Assembly (NCBI RefSeq): GCF_014356525.2
Contig: NC_052507.1
Span: forward strand, 59,992,053-60,056,052
Direction of reading: 5' to 3'
Length of the DNA: 64,000 nt
DNA from: Nilaparvata lugens
Lineage: Eukaryota; Arthropoda; Insecta; Hemiptera; Delphacidae
The notes beneath the pieces were generated by a model. It was not told the DNA's origin. It saw only the letters and a program-made list of their open reading frames with translations, and ran no database searches. Position 1 is the first letter of the stretch; the number at the start of each line of letters is the position of its first letter. A program made the translations under genes and the position numbers. Shown piece by piece: positions 45,853-56,972 of this stretch.

Positions 45853-45957
45853 TAAAGCTGGAAGACATAAATCTTGAGATCTTCAAGAATTAAAATATTT
45901 GAGAAGTGTTGAATGCAGATTTTGACTTTCCGTCAAAGTTTGTTGACATTGGTTGCA

Positions 45958-45963
45958 AATAAA
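45958..45963 (+). terminator. polyadenylation signal AATAAA after the coiled-coil exons
   Basis: AATAAA about 105 bp past the TGA at 45852, followed by TAATAATAATA. It supports a real 3' end on the plus strand. Confidence 0.5.
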
Positions 45964-47400
45964 TCATGCTAATAATAATACTTTGATTTCATTATTTGAG
46001 TTCGATTTTGAAAAGTTCTCAAGAAGCTCTTCATCAATATTGTTGTCGCTTCAATCATAAATTGTAAAATTGTTAACAATTTGTGGTTTAGGCTCAATCA
46101 ATAAATGTATTTTAAACACATAATATTGTTTCCAAAACACAGTACTGTGCCACAAAAGTCCAGAAAATATTTTTTTAAATTTCACAGTGATGGTACCAAT
46201 GCACACAGATAAATAATTTGAGTGAAAAATGAAAATACGGCGCTACGGTTCCAAAAAACAAATTCCTGAGCCTAAATCCACAGTATTGAATCCAAAACAA
46301 TACAATTCTGAGTCCAAACCCCAAAACTAGGTCCAAAACGAACAGTGATGGTTCCAAAGTAGAACTGATCAGGCTCAAAATTGGATGAAAACACACAGTA
46401 GGCTACAAGGAAGTTTGTGATAGGGAATACACCAAAAACCACAAGTTCTCATGTAATAGCATATTTTTTCGTTTGAAAAATATTACATTTCAAATATATA
46501 TTAACAACAAATGATTATTGTCTATTGCTTAGTAATGAAAGGATCGTTCAACACTCATACAACAATCACCTTCACCAATTACTAGATTTTAGGTTAATTA
46601 TTGCAAAATATCATGCAACCCATACAGTTAGTTAATCTACAGCAAATTCCAACTGGATACAACAACAATTATTGCTCAAATGAAATGAAAACACAGAGAA
46701 ATTTGGTACATTGAAATAATTATTGCTCAAAAACACAATTCATCGTTCCCAATATGACTAGATTGATTTCCGAATCAGATCGTCTTCCAAATACAATAAT
46801 AATTAATACAACATTCATGTTTGAGTTAATAGAATTTTGAAATAGTGTCAAAAGATGAAGTGTATATTGGGGTTGAATACTTCACATTAAAAATGGATTT
46901 TGTTCTGCTAGATTATCTTATAAATAGATAATTATTAAAAATGTATGTCCCGTTTTGAGTTAAGAATTTTAAATATTGTCAAAAGATAAAGTGAGTGTAA
47001 GTGTTGAAATACTTGATTTTACAATTTATTTTGTTCTGCTAGTCTTCTTCCAAATACAACATATATGTTATGTTTCGAGTTGTTGAGATTTTGTAATGTT
47101 GCCAATCATGTTATGTTTTGAGTGTTGAGATTTAAAAATGTTGTAAACATTTATGTTATGTTTTGAGTTGTTGAGATTTTAAAATGTTGTTAAAAGAAAT
47201 GAGGGTTAGTGTTGGAATACTTGATTTTACAAATGCATTCTGTTTCGTTAAGTGAAGAGATCAGAAATACTGTACTGAGCCGACCTACTTTAGCCTCTTG
47301 AGTAAGAGAGTTAAAACATTTACATCTCTACACAGGAATCGAACATAATACTTGTATTGTTTCCGCTATTGGATGCTACACTGAGCCGATCTCCTCTCGC
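45964..47400. other. AT-rich intergenic DNA between convergent 3' ends
   Basis: No gene seen. At about 47065-47200 a phrase close to GTTATGTTTTGAGTTGTTGA recurs three times with spacers (imperfect tandem repeat). A TTTATT at 47025-47030 could be the sideroflexin polyadenylation signal. Confidence 0.45.
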
Positions 47401-47512
47401 TTAAAGGCCTTTGTTGAAGAATACCGTTTCGGGCACCTTGCCTTTGCAGAATTTCTTCAGCTTTTCGTATTCCTCGGGCTCGAATCGTTCTATCATCGAC
47501 GTACTAATTCCA
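47401..47512 (-). CDS. SFXN2: SFXN2 exon 8 (end)
   Basis: 112 nt. [19 protein letters not shown] then [12 protein letters not shown] and TAA. The intron before it holds a LINE fragment. Confidence 0.92.
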
Positions 47513-50500
47513 CTGAAACAGATGAATAAAGGAAATTTTATCATCAGCCAGCCGAGAAAGCACAAGACAAAGTCTACACATTCAAAGAATAGCTGCATAA
47601 ATTTGTGTAAATTGAAATTTATACAATAAACAGCTCCAAAGTAGGCACGCATTATTTTCATCATAATAGTCATTATAATGACTTCGATATTAGCCTATAT
47701 GCAAAATGATGATAGGATTTCAGGATTGGTTAAGTTAAGTCTCATTTTCGTCAAAAACACTACAAAACCGAACAATTCTTGGTAGTATTTGGAGAATCAA
47801 AGTTTTGTTAGGGTTAGAAAGTTGAGGACATGCGTCAGTGTTGATGTTCTTAAAGTAGTCTACTTTGCTCACATCCAGTCCCACCTGTCTTATGGTGCTC
47901 TACTGTGGGGATCAAAGGCATATAGCACTAAACTATTCCGAATCCAAAGGAAGGCAATCAGACTTATTTGTGGTCTGCCAAAACGCGTTCAATGTAAAGA
48001 GAGCTTTAGAGAGTTAGAAATATTGACATTACCCTCTATTTTTGTGCTTCAATGTCTGACCTACGTGAAGGAAAACTTGAATAATTTTGTTGAGCAAGGA
48101 GTATCACATGAACATCAAACTAGAAGCAGGAACAACTTGATCACCAACCGCTATGAGTATGCTACTATTTATTGGTGTGAAGCTTTTCAATTCAATTTCT
48201 CTCTCTCAGAACAATTTAGAGGTTTACAAAATCAAATTTTGAAGCAGAAGCTAAAAGTATTCCTAATTAGTAACCCTATATACACTTTTCAGGAGTTTTA
48301 TGAACTGGCTAGGACTTTATGAAATGCCTCACATGTTAAGCCCATTATGTTATCAACTACTGCTACTCTTTTGTCTAATTTCTTTCTGTTTTTTCTGTGT
48401 CCCAGGACCAGGATATCATATATTTGTAAATATATTCCATATAACTTTTTTCTTAATATGGACATTTCCATAAGTGTATCTTGATATTTGATATATTTTG
48501 TTTTTAGAATAATTTTTTTCAATTTTTGTATAATGTATGTATGAAATTTATTGTATAGTGTGACGAAGGTAATGCTTCTGATGACTTCAAAAGCGTTTAC
48601 AATAAAGCATATTCTATTCTATACTATTCTATTCTAAAACATAGTGGAGTGGCGAAGTTAGCTTTTTAGAAAAAAAAATGAAAACACTTGAATGTTGTCT
48701 ATTTTACCTTTTATAATAGAATTCCACAACATCAACAAAAATTCTACAATTAAGAAGTAAGAACTTACCGGAATCTTTCAATAAAGACTGAGAAAGAAAG
48801 ACAGACAAAAGTGGAGGCAAATAGGTTATGGAAGATAGCAGAAGTTTTACAAAAAAATGACGGTATATAGATATTAGACATATTTTCTTTGTATGATTGT
48901 AAATATGCATTCATTGAATAAAGCTTGATTCGATATAAATTATCATTTGATTTGTCTTGATAATTGCACATGATAATGGAAGAGAGAATGTTATAATTTG
49001 AGAGTGCTTACCACTTTTGCGGGAATATTCCACACGCTACTGGGACCATCACCGTTAAACTGTAACAAAGAAAACATTAATTTTAAAAACTAGTCAGTTA
49101 AAAAATAAGTTAAGAATTTTCAGTTTCTATAAAATACCAGGATACACCACGTAATAGGAGAAGGGAAACCTTCATTCTGGACTAGTATATGAATAAAAAT
49201 TTGGGGGAGGAACAGTTTTGGGCTATGCCTGTTGATCCTCTCCCAATTATCTTAGTGAATAGTTGTGTATCTTAAACCAATAAATAAATGAAAATCCTGA
49301 TAAAAATTACAAAATTCTGGGAATTCAGACAAGACGTGAATTCGAACATGAAACTAATAATAATAATAATTACATATAGAACGTCTTTCAAAGAGCTGCT
49401 AGGTTTCTACGATGTTTATAAAAACTGGAAATATGATTCATAATATTGAATTACATTTTATCCATGTAATAAACAAATAGCAGAAATGAATGAGAAGGGA
49501 GCCCAATTAACCCACTGATTGTAAAAACTGTAAATATTATAAGAACTAAAAATATTTATAAAAATATATAAAAACTGTTTTATATTTATAAATATAAAAA
49601 TATTTAAACTGAAAATATTATTCATAATATTGAATTCTATTTTATTCATGTAATAAACAATTAGCAGAAATGAATGAGAAGGGAGCCCAATCAACCCACT
49701 GATTATGGAATGCGTATTGAATTAGAATAAGGTGTAAATAAATTATATTATTATGACAAATTAGGTTTACTTACAATCCTCCGACCATGAGTGTTTGGAA
49801 TGGCGCATGGAACCACGTGGCTTTCCTGAACCAGCAACGGGTCTCCATCCTTTTCATAATTAGCGGCATTATGTCTGCAAACAAACAGTTATCCATTTAC
49901 TACTGTATTTGGAAATAATTTTGAAATTCACATGAATTATGAAATGTCTGAATGTAATTTGCACTTGGGAAGAAATACACATAAATTTGCTGAACGTCAA
50001 CTCGATCTTTGACTGAGTAGGCTATTAAATTTAATAGCAAAATTGAATGAGAACATCTAGAAAATTGACTGGCCATATTTATGTATCATATTTTCAGATT
50101 AAAATATTTAAATATATTACTAGTTTTAATCAGTTACTAGTATTGAGATACGGTATATTCAATATAATATATTACCTATAGAAATATAAAATAAATCAAT
50201 TATGAATGAGAATTGTAAAACTTACTCATTCCGGGGGCGCACATGATGATTCTCGATAGTACAACTTCGCTTATTCCTTTTACAGCCGCAAGCTGAAAAA
50301 AGAGAGAACATTATTCATAAAGTTATTTCAAACAGTAACTTTATTTTATTAATAAAGTTATTTCAAACAGTAGGTACCCAAAACAACTTGATTAAAGTAG
50401 AATAAAAACAATAATGAGTAACGATATGCGAAACAAAGGGCCATATGAATAAAGTTGAGCATTTGCTTATACTTCTAAATTATGGAGCATATGCTTAATT

Positions 50501-53500
50501 TTCTATGAATAAACGTAAGCAAAACTTTTTTCTTATGCTCATCAAAAAAATAGTTTGAGCATTTGCTCAACTTTTGAAGCAAATGCTTCAAAAACGGCGA
50601 GTCTAGTCTGGAGCAGCTTTCCACCTTTTGCTCATAGTGAAATGGCTCAACTAATTCTTGTGAGTAAGAGGAACTATACCAGATTCGATCACAACCAATA
50701 GTCGAGAACTATAAAATTCTTTTTAGTGTCAACCATGATATAATAGGTATCACCATTATATTCATACAAAAGATACTTATCCGATATAAATATAGCCATC
50801 ACAGAATAGAAAATAGGCATTTAAGAAGATGAGAGTGTAGACGATTATAAGAAGGATATTGAGATTATAAGATTATGCTGAAGATTATTATAGAGATGAC
50901 ATTTTTTCACGCTATTATTTCAAAATTCAGAAATCAACTCAACTAACCTAAAACTCAATTCATGGATAAGAGAACAGAGCAGACGACCAAACACAAGCGG
51001 TGTCTATACTTGCATAATTTAGCGCTAACCTTTCGCTATAAAAACAAAGTAAAGCCACAAAGGCGAATCAGCTGATGAGGAATCTTTAAAATACGTGAGC
51101 ATTTGCTCCAGAGTTTAGGAGCATAAGGTAAGAGTATAAGGTGAAGCTTATTCATATAAAAATGAGCAAATGCTTATGCTTCTACGTAATGCTCAAGAGC
51201 AAAACCTTATGCTCCATGCTCATGCGCATGAGCATATGCTCTGTTTTTATTCATATGGACCAATAAGTATGTACAACTCAAGAATGATGGCTAAGTTTAA
51301 TAGCTAAGGTTTCAAACGTTGAAAGTTTATAGCAGAAGCCAGTATAATTCCACTTATATTTTCAGAAAATAAAAAATAAGAAGATAGTTCTGTCGTTCAA
51401 TATAATCAAAAACTGGGTAAATATATTCAAAAGTTCACACTTGTCAGCTCATAATTGAAGTCTTTAGACTAATACGACGACAAAACTTTGTCTTTTCATT
51501 TCATCATGGAACATCTCTAGTTCTAAAACCAGAAAAAACATTAGTTTACTGATTTTATGAAAATAAATCTATTTTCTTCTTTGTTACTCGACTCACCTTT
51601 GATGTTCCAACTTTTGTTCCGTCATCACTGAAAACGTCGATGCCTCCCAAAAACTCATTCTGACGCATGAGAGGGATATTCACACAATTAGCTGCAGCCA
51701 CAGCAGCAAAAGGTACGTATCTCTGCAAATTAAGAAAAAAATGTACAAATTAGAAAACAATCAACCATTTTGGAGTCGATAAAAAATAATAGAACTCACT
51801 AATCTCTGAGTTCAATCGTTTCTCATCATAAAATCGTCTCCCGGTCTTGTGTTAATGGTAAGGATATTATTTCATATCCTTTTTAGAGAATCGATAATTA
51901 TTTGTTGAAACACCGCCGACTTATGTAGTTACATCATAATATTAAATTATCGTTATTCAAATTGCATATAATCTTTATTCTCATTGATTGATTTTTCATA
52001 CAACTTTTCGTTCAATATTTAGTAATACTATCATATAGCCTAATGTAATTAAGTGTATAAGCCTGTACCTTTATATTGTAGCCTACATTGATGAAGAACG
52101 CTAATCTAATCATACTCAATCCAATTACCCACGCTCAAGCTTGGAGCTAGATGTGCACCCTTAGCAAGAATAGTTCAAAAAATGAATAAGTTAAAATGCT
52201 AAAGATCGCTTGGGTATGAACTACGAAATAGTATTGTTGGAAAAAACTCACCTGTATTAGGGGTGAAGCCTGCTTGGCGAGCCACTTCTTGAAGCCAATG
52301 GCGGTGACACAAGCAGCCGCTGTGGCCGACACATAGGCGATTCCCATCTGCTTCTCAGTCAGGGGTGAGTTGGCGTTACGATTCGTGTAGTTCACAAACG
52401 CGTTAAAAGACTGGTTCGCCCATTGCCAGAACACCACAGCCGTCGTTGATCTAGAAAAAGACATGGATTAGTGATAGAATAAACGTTAAGCGAGTAGATT
52501 AGTCATTATTCACATAAACATGACATGAAAATACAATAAGTTGTCTTTCCTACTCGAATATTTTATTCAATAGAATGTGGAGTTTCAAAGCGCATTCAAT
52601 GAAAATACAATATGTTGTCTTTCTTACTCGAATATTTTATTCAATAGAAAGTGAAGTTTCAAAGCGCATTCAATGAAAATACAATATGTTGTCTTTCCTA
52701 CTCGAATATTTTATTCAATAGAAAGTGAAGTTTCAAAGCGCATTCAATCATCAGTATTATAGATTAGTGTTCCAATTAATTTTCTTTTTCTAAAAACATA
52801 ATAACAAGTTCACAAAACACACAATACATAATTTCTGGTATCCCCCTACAAGATTTTCCATCTGTGTGTAGTATTTCTGTAGGGGATTTATTAAAATTAA
52901 TTCAATTGAATTACACTTACACTACCGTACACTATTTGTTTCCATAGTTGGACAAATTATACAAAACCACTAGGTACTGGATCTTAATTACGGTTATAAA
53001 GCAGCATTGTTTATGAATTCGATTGTTTCTTGAATCTGAGAAGACACATAAGTGGAACATGTTGTCTACACAAAAAAGTGTGTTGCGATTTTTAAGCGAT
53101 TCATGTAAATTACACAAATTTTATTTCAGTAGATTGAAAAATACAAAATCACTGGATACTTATCGTTTCTCATTTGAGATTGTAAACAACATATGTTTTC
53201 AATGAGTGGAAAAGTTAGGACTATTTGCGGAGAAGGTTCGAGAGGGTACAAGGAATATTTAAGATCAAAAGATTAAAGAATGGAAAAGAGTGATTTGAGT
53301 GGAATTATTGGAGCAACCTAATATTGTGTGGAACAGCTGGGAAGATCATTGGGATTATGTCAGGAGCAAGGAGATAAAACCTTCAATAAAACAGATGTTG
53401 AATAGTAGAACAGCATTGGAATGATTTTTGAAATGGACCAAGGAGTACTATGGTGAAGAGATTTGGTGAGGAAATGATGGAGAGATTAAAATGGAAGGAA

Positions 53501-55381
53501 TGTCAGGAGCGATGAGAGGGGATGTTTGGAATGGACCAAGGTATAAGATATCAGAGAAATATCAGGAGGGGAGGAATGTTAGGAGCGAAAGGATTAATTT
53601 GGAAGTGGGGTGAAATGTCAGAAAAATGTTTCATTTTTGACACTTACTTGTACCAGGTGAGCATAGCTCCGGTAATAAGCATTCCTCCAGGCATCTGGAA
53701 CGACATTCGCCCGAAAACATTCATCAGATCTCCGGAATCGGGATGGAAAGCGCTCTCATACAGCTGCTTCGAGAAGTAGAACTTCTCAGCCGTCACATCG
53801 GCAGGCGGCTTGCCTTCTCTACAAATTTACAAAAGAAAAACTACATTTACAACGACAAAAAATACATTCACCTGTAGTAAGTCATCATGGGACCCAACGT
53901 TAAAGCATTGCCAATTGCCATGAAAGACATACGACCCAATTTTCTCGTGTATTCGTTGTTGTCAGGGTGGTAGGCATTCTCGTAAAGACGCTTCGCAAAC
54001 AACAAATGTTGTTTGTTTGTTTCGGCCGGCTCCATTCCTAAACTAAGAGAGATCTACTGATGAAAACAGCAAATCTATGCGTTTGTTAAACCAACCACAA
54101 ATGTAACGTTTCATCGTACATTTTCGACTGTTAAGCAACGAGAAATATTGTTGCTACGTCGAAGTGACATTAACTGCTACTAACGTTCAGGTTTCTTTAC
54201 TGTACAGCAGAAAATGTACGTTGAAACTACATGATTGACTACAATCACCCGAACTTTAGTAGCAGCTCAGGTTGAGGTTTAGGTTGATGTACAAATGTAT
54301 AATATAAAAAAATAGTCAAAGATTTATGGTGAAACGTTACGTTTGCGGCTGGGATTAAATTGAATTACTCGAGCTACTGTATTGTAAAATTGTTAGAATA
54401 GTTGGCTAATGAAGTTAGCATAATTTATAGCGTTTATTCTCATTGTTTGGGAAAGTTTTATTAGACAAACATGTTTGCCAAACACTTTCCCAGTATGAAC
54501 AAAACTTTATGGAAGCATTGGTTACTGGGTTTATTGATTGATTCGAATTACGACTACTTACTGATTTTCTATTTTAATTTTTACGTTACTGATACATAAG
54601 GTAAATTATTCAAACTCTCTCCTTGGTACTATAAATAACATAAAATAAAAATGGCTTAAGCAGCGCAATGCCAACGAATTGAGATTCTTCAGTTTGCTGT
54701 TGAGTTAATTTATAGAAAAAAGAAATCTGTTTTAGAAAATTTGTTTTAATGTATTAATTTTGATATCATTCAATATTTTTGAACTTAGTTGGGTCTACAC
54801 CAACATTGCCTAACATGATTAAAACTTCACAATTTGATTTGTAGTTATAGTTTCAATGGTCTTAAAGATTACAATAGAAGATGAAGAACAATTGTTGTAA
54901 CAATGTACTATTCTAATGATCTAATGTAACCTTGAAGAGAAATTTAAGATATCAATATTATGAGCTGGCATTGTATCATCCACTTTCATATTTTTCCAAA
55001 TACAATGATAATTATGCAACTTTCTCTTGGGATATAATTATTTATAGCATATCTCAAATACGGTAACCTACTTAATTTTGTTCAAAAAATTTTTTTTCAT
55101 GTCATAGGCCTATTACATGGATAATACTGTCTATTTCTTATATTAAACTTGGCAATGAATACCTACATGTTTCACTAATTATTTTATTTGTAAAAAATAA
55201 ATAAATATTATAATTACAGGTAGAGTGTGCGCAGATGTTTTGCCTGATGAAAACAGGATGTGCTGACAAAGTTGAGTCTGGGATCTGTGATCCATGCATA
55301 ATACTTGACTCGTCCTATGAACGTGCACTGATCCCATAGTGGGGCATCAAAGTCCCACCGTTGTACCGGTAGCTCACTCAT
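47401..55381 (-). CDS. SFXN2: sideroflexin-2, complete; two alternative versions of exon 2
   Basis: Coding exons 55218-55381, then 53648-53818 or 53872-54042, then 52252-52450, 51597-51722, 50226-50292, 49775-49874, 49012-49059 and 47401-47512 total 987 nt, 328 aa, the usual length. All phases agree. Hallmarks: N-terminal [18 protein letters not shown] and [66 protein letters not shown] and the C-terminal FFNKGL. The DAPxWDQxTF start, LIMKRME and VPVACGxFPQKC favour SFXN2 over SFXN1/3. Sideroflexins are multi-pass inner mitochondrial membrane carriers; SFXN1/3 import serine, and SFXN2 is linked to haem/iron metabolism. A 5' noncoding exon is implied by a ttcag acceptor 16 nt before the ATG. 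Confidence 0.93.
47795..48640 (+). mobile_element. LINE 3' fragment with (ATTCT)n tail, in SFXN2 intron 7
   Basis: Open for 177 codons: [57 protein letters not shown]. It resembles the end of the LINE at 6838-8998 (YYAHIQSLLSYGIMLWA) but is clearly diverged. The tail ATTCTATTCTATACTATTCT is the same type. It lies antisense to the host gene. Confidence 0.82.
48637..48662. repeat. short piece related to the AAAACATAGTGGAGCGGCG repeat
   Basis: AAAACATAGTGGAGTGGCGA directly after the LINE tail matches the ends of 59208-59404 with one difference. Confidence 0.5.
49012..49059 (-). CDS. SFXN2: SFXN2 exon 7
   Basis: 48 nt. [16 protein letters not shown], the last membrane segment. Confidence 0.88.
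49429..49710 (+). repeat. direct repeat of about 100 bp, 183 bp apart
   Basis: GATTCATAATATTGAATTAC ... AGAAGGGAGCCCAATTAACC at 49429-49525 recurs as TATTCATAATATTGAATTCT ... AGAAGGGAGCCCAATCAACC at 49613-49705, with AT-rich spacer. Confidence 0.7.
49775..49874 (-). CDS. SFXN2: SFXN2 exon 6
   Basis: 100 nt. [18 protein letters not shown] then [11 protein letters not shown], ending in phase 2. Confidence 0.88.
50226..50292 (-). CDS. SFXN2: SFXN2 exon 5
   Basis: 67 nt ending in phase 1. [19 protein letters not shown] then PGM. Confidence 0.9.
50438..51261. mobile_element. 824-bp element with many AGCATTTGCT-type subterminal repeats
   Basis: The left end GGGCCATATGAATAAAGTTG pairs with the right end TTTTTATTCATATGGACC. 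Inside both ends a motif AGCATTTGCTC/AGCATATGCT recurs in both orientations at least ten times (50457-50630 and 51100-51240), whereas the middle lacks it. No ORF; it appears to be a non-autonomous DNA transposon of unknown superfamily in an SFXN2 intron. Confidence 0.75.
51597..51722 (-). CDS. SFXN2: SFXN2 exon 4
   Basis: 126 nt, phase 0. [20 protein letters not shown], then [19 protein letters not shown]. Confidence 0.93.
52110..52175 (+). repeat. tail of the CCCACGCACAAGCC repeat family, third copy
   Basis: AATTACCCACGCTCAAGC ... GTGCACCCTTAGCAAGA; only the last 60 bp or so is recognisable. Confidence 0.5.
52252..52450 (-). CDS. SFXN2: SFXN2 exon 3
   Basis: 199 nt. Encodes [36 protein letters not shown] and SPLIQ; it carries the family signature NYTNR. 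Confidence 0.93.
52526..52748 (+). repeat. 74-bp minisatellite, three copies
   Basis: Units starting TGAAAATACAATAAGTTGTC at 52526, 52600 and 52674 are nearly identical (about three differences) and sit in the intron between SFXN2 exons 2b and 3. Confidence 0.92.
53648..53818 (-). CDS. SFXN2: SFXN2 exon 2b (canonical)
   Basis: 171 nt from aatttgtag to GGTACAA|gtaagt. Encodes [40 protein letters not shown] and [13 protein letters not shown], matching the conserved sideroflexin HPDTGE...GRMSFQ.PGGM region. Confidence 0.9.
53872..54042 (-). CDS. SFXN2: SFXN2 alternative exon 2a
   Basis: 171 nt between ctctcttag and TACTACAG|gtgaat, with the same length and phases as 53648-53818. Encodes [40 protein letters not shown] and [10 protein letters not shown]. 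It aligns gaplessly to exon 2b with 23 of 56 identical residues. Similarity begins before its ATG (54033-54035), so it looks like an internal cassette rather than a first exon. HPDTGE becomes HPDNNE and the PGGM loop becomes IGNA. Confidence 0.72.
54043..55217. other. SFXN2 intron 1, AT-rich, no further exon seen
   Basis: About 1.2 kb between exon 1 and exon 2a with no additional open exon-like stretch. Confidence 0.5.
55218..55381 (-). CDS. SFXN2: SFXN2 exon 1 (start)
   Basis: The ATG at 55379-55381 begins [18 protein letters not shown], and the exon runs to CTCTACCT|gtaatt in phase 2. The acceptor ctg at 55398-55400 shows that transcription starts further upstream. Confidence 0.88.
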
Positions 55382-55400
55382 TTCGGGCTCTCAATGCTGA

Positions 55401-56743
55401 AAAAAAATTAATAAGAAATTTATTCTTGATCAAGACTTAGATTAAATAACAAAAAATCGATTAAAACTTCCATTCATTGAGCCCATTTATTTATTGTACT
55501 TGTACAATGAGATGTTGAGAGCTAGAGGTATCAGTTCTAGCATACTCTTAGATAACAGTTATTTATCTAAATTAAAAATAGTTAACCAAAATTATAAAAT
55601 TTAATGCAATCACAGTTGTATGAAAATGCATTTCTTTATGCAGAAAACACAGATTAAAATTTGTAATTGGAGTTGTCAGTGAGAATGTTTTACCCAAATA
55701 CAGGTGAATCGTGTTTAGTAACCTTACTTGAGGATTGGAGTAAACTAGCTAATACAATCTCTGAAAGGAGCAAAATCTTAGAACGCCGATTACCTGCCAA
55801 ATGTCAATAATAACTAATGAGATTTTGGGTATGAAGGTGAACTTTTAAATAGAAAATAGACAGAGGTCATAATACCTGTCAATAGTAACCTGCAACCTTA
55901 CCAAACTAGTGATGCCGACAAGAAAAATTTGGGCAAAATTGGTTATTTTTGTAATAAAGTAAATGAATAAAAGTTAAAAAAGATGATTATTACCTTTAAC
56001 TTCTCATTTCACAGTTAATATAAGAATAAAAAACTTTGAGAAATATTAACAATAATTTGGAATTACAAAATAAGAAAAATTTCCTTTTTAGGATCCCGTT
56101 CCGGTTATCAGTCAAACTCAAGAAGCGAGATCAGCTGATCAAAAATATTGATATTTCAGAACTTGTAACATATGATTTTGGTGTCAAATAATATAACTGT
56201 CATCGTATTTTATTTGGATAATAAGTTTGTTATGAGATAAAAAATAACTATCATAGTAATTTGATCTTGACTGTTATATTTGATCATAATTTAAACAGTT
56301 CATCATTTCAATCAGATTTTGAGATAGAATGGGAATTTTATGCTGGTTGTGTTGGCGCACTTCTCAGCTGTTCACAACAACAACAAAAGTGCAGAGCCAG
56401 AAGCAGAAGCGCTTTAGTTTCTAATGTGTCAGAATAGTATTATTCCTATTTACTGGAGTATTATGTAATGATAAACGGTTTGCATGTGATCTATGTTTTA
56501 ATATTCTTATAGTATTTAAAATGAAAAAGTATTCTTATTATTGCAAGCTGCCAGTATCTAAAAAATAACGAGATTACGTAGATGTTCATAACCTCAAAAG
56601 TGTTGAGTGCCGACTAAAATGTTTACTTTCACTAACTTTCTCTTTTAGCGTAGCATATAATTTATCGAGCAGGTATTTGGAGCATAATTTCAAGATTGTC
56701 TTAGAAGCGTTGATGAGCAAATCAAATTTTATTTTATGAAAAT
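55401..56743. promoter_or_regulatory. divergent intergenic region between SFXN2 and MFSD10
   Basis: The two genes face away from each other here. The region should hold the 5' noncoding exon of SFXN2 and both promoters. I see no clear TATA box or repeat; position within the 1.35 kb is open. Confidence 0.45.
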
Positions 56744-56972
56744 ATGGATCAACCTCGTAAAAAGACGCACCCCACTGTTTACATAGTGTTTTTCTCACTT
56801 CTTTTGGATTTATTAGCGTTTACAATGATTTTACCCCTATTGCCATCATTGCTAGATCATTATCAGAAAAATGATGGCCCTGATGGACTTTACTCGTGGC
56901 TGTTGAAAAGTATTAACTCTTTTCAAGTGATGCTAGGAGTGCCAAACAGATTTAATTCTGTGCTATTTGGAG
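56744..56972 (+). CDS. MFSD10: MFSD10 exon 1 (start)
   Basis: The ATG begins [20 protein letters not shown]. 229 nt, ending in phase 1 at TTTGGAG|gtgagt. Confidence 0.9.

Noticed and set aside
46175..46396. Minus-strand hydrophobic frame of 73 codons
   Set aside because: No start context, splice sites or family similarity; intergenic AT-rich DNA.
53872..54035. Exon 53872-54035 as an alternative first exon starting at its ATG
   Set aside because: Homology with the neighbouring exon extends upstream of this ATG to an acceptor that makes both exons exactly 171 nt, so an internal cassette fits better.
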